NCBI GenBank assembly: GCA_018241895.1
Contig: JAFECX010000009.1
Location: forward strand, 1 to 32,400
DNA length: 32,400 bases
Source of the DNA: Pseudomonadota bacterium
GTDB lineage: Bacteria > Pseudomonadota > Gammaproteobacteria > Burkholderiales > Burkholderiaceae_C
Direction of reading: 5' to 3'
In this document: positions 31,631-32,400 of the stretch, piece by piece
Numbering within the stretch: the first letter of the stretch is position 1
Layout: each line of letters starts with the position of its first letter
Notes under the pieces: generated by a model
Told to the model about the DNA's origin: nothing
What the model saw: the letters and a program-made list of their open reading frames with translations, nothing else
The model's database searches: none
Position numbers and translations under genes: made by a program

Positions 31631-31639
31631 CGCCGGGGC

Positions 31640-32400
31640 CTAGGCGTCGGCCACCTCGAGCACCACGGCCATCGCCGTGTCGCCGGCGGCACAACCGGTG
31701 AACAGGCCCCAGCCGCCGCCGCGCAGCGCCAGTTCCTCGATGAGCTCGATGATCGCGCGCGTGCCCATCGGCGCCTGCGGATGGCCCCACACGAGCGAGC
31801 AGCCGTAGCGGTTCATCGCCTCCAGCGCGACGCCGGTCTGCCCGCAGAAGTACAGGTCGTTGACGGCGAACGGGTTGTGCGTCTTGACGGCGTCGATCTG
31901 CGCCACGGTGCGCCCCGCCTGATCGAGCGCGCGCTGCGCCGCCGGCACGGTGGCCTCGGGCATGTAGGCCAGCGCCGCGCGCGCCAGCCCGAAACCGTGC
32001 AGCCGCACGGCGATGCGCGGGTCGGTGGCGAGCTCGCGCGCGCGCTCGCGCGTGCACACGACGACGCCGGCGTTGCCGTCGGCCGGGTGCGTCTGGCCGC
32101 CGTAGGTGACGCTGCCGCCGGCCATGACGGGCGCGAGCCTGGCCAGGCCTTCGGGCGTCGACTGCGAAACCCCTTCGTCGCCGGCGAGCGTGGCGGCCAC
32201 CTTCTTGAAGCCAGGCGCCGGCACTTCGAAAGGCAGCGTCATGAAGCGCCTCAGAAAGGCGCTGTCCGCGCTCAGCGCGTCGCGGTACTGCCGCTCGCGC
32301 AGCAGCACCACCTCGTGCTGCCGCGCGGTCGTGTAGCCGTGTTTGCGGGCGACGTTTTCCGCCGTCTGCACCATCGCGTGCAGGCCCAGCGGATCGCAGT
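31640..32400 (-). CDS. Thiolase-family protein (5' end outside window)
   Basis: The visible 253 C-terminal residues belong to a thiolase, which cleaves or forms 3-ketoacyl-CoA. The frame enters from the right edge as CDPLGLHAMVQTAENVARKHG, matching the thiolase TAENVA region. Active-site blocks are altered: NEAFA appears as THNPFAVNDLYF, the His block is VWGHPQAPMGTRAII and the last Cys is in TGCAAGDTAMAVVLEV. His and Cys are kept, so activity is plausible, but the sequence is divergent from standard FadA/PhaA. It is the first visible gene of the leftward catabolic run, and that run may extend beyond the window. Confidence 0.85.
   Translation of the reverse strand, partial: CDPLGLHAMVQTAENVARKHGYTTARQHEVVLLRERQYRDALSADSAFLRRFMTLPFEVPAPGFKKVAATLAGDEGVSQSTPEGLARLAPVMAGGSVTYGGQTHPADGNAGVVVCTRERARELATDPRIAVRLHGFGLARAALAYMPEATVPAAQRALDQAGRTVAQIDAVKTHNPFAVNDLYFCGQTGVALEAMNRYGCSLVWGHPQAPMGTRAIIELIEELALRGGGWGLFTGCAAGDTAMAVVLEVADA

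Noticed and set aside
26220..32057. A minus-strand open frame of about 1945 codons
   Set aside because: Only its last 562 codons are a real gene (HyuB). The rest is out of frame with HyuA, the ligase and the thiolase and reads as Arg/Ala-rich nonsense.

Overview
The window looks like chromosomal DNA of a very GC-rich betaproteobacterium, most likely Burkholderiales. This rests on the base composition, the style of the bfd/bfr, purC and mnmA proteins, and gene starts that often overlap the previous stop as ATGA, GTGA or TGATG. No rRNA, tRNA, insertion sequence, phage gene or CRISPR array was seen. Many long open frames antisense to real genes are artefacts of the base composition.

Region 1 (1-5974) is an envelope redox and sensing module. 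A leftward run encodes a b561-type cytochrome, a PepSY protein, a DUF2271 protein and a PepSY-transmembrane/flavodoxin reductase cut by the left edge. Divergent from it, a small secreted PepSY protein, an OmpR-type response regulator and a histidine kinase overlap as one operon. A small secreted protein of unknown function follows, facing the kinase. A 44-bp element with four half-sites at an 11-bp period lies upstream of both the PepSY/regulator operon and the small secreted gene, in the same orientation. It is a strong candidate operator for the local response regulator.

Region 2 (6159-10132) is housekeeping. Divergent bfd and bfr flank a perfect 19-bp Fur-like palindrome. A leftward purC / aspartoacylase-like / mnmA run follows, and mnmA runs 37 bp into the end of bfr.

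Region 3 (10449-32400) is about 22 kb of genes all pointing left, many of them overlapping, and is the most interesting part. In transcription order it encodes a thiolase-like enzyme (cut by the right edge), an AMP-forming acyl-CoA ligase, the two halves of a hydantoinase/oxoprolinase/acetone-carboxylase family enzyme, an acyl-CoA dehydrogenase, the separate B12-binding and catalytic subunits of a methylmalonyl-CoA-mutase-type isomerase, a three-subunit molybdenum hydroxylase, a MoaD-like protein, a CaiB/BaiF CoA-transferase, a reversed-order 3-hydroxyacyl-CoA dehydrogenase/enoyl-CoA hydratase fusion, a branched-chain-amino-acid-type periplasmic binding protein and a fused indolepyruvate ferredoxin oxidoreductase. 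Together these look like a catabolic pathway: uptake, CoA activation, ATP-dependent ring opening or carboxylation, hydroxylation at an activated carbon, B12-dependent skeleton rearrangement and beta-oxidation. I do not recognise the combination as a described pathway, and the substrate cannot be read from the sequence.

Smaller structures include a palindromic intergenic repeat family (1332-1389 and 10292-10444) placed at stop codons, two tandem 74-bp units that form a chain of overlapping 25-codon mini-ORFs between the dehydrogenase and the B12 subunit, and GC-rich tandem repeats beside the CoA-transferase gene.
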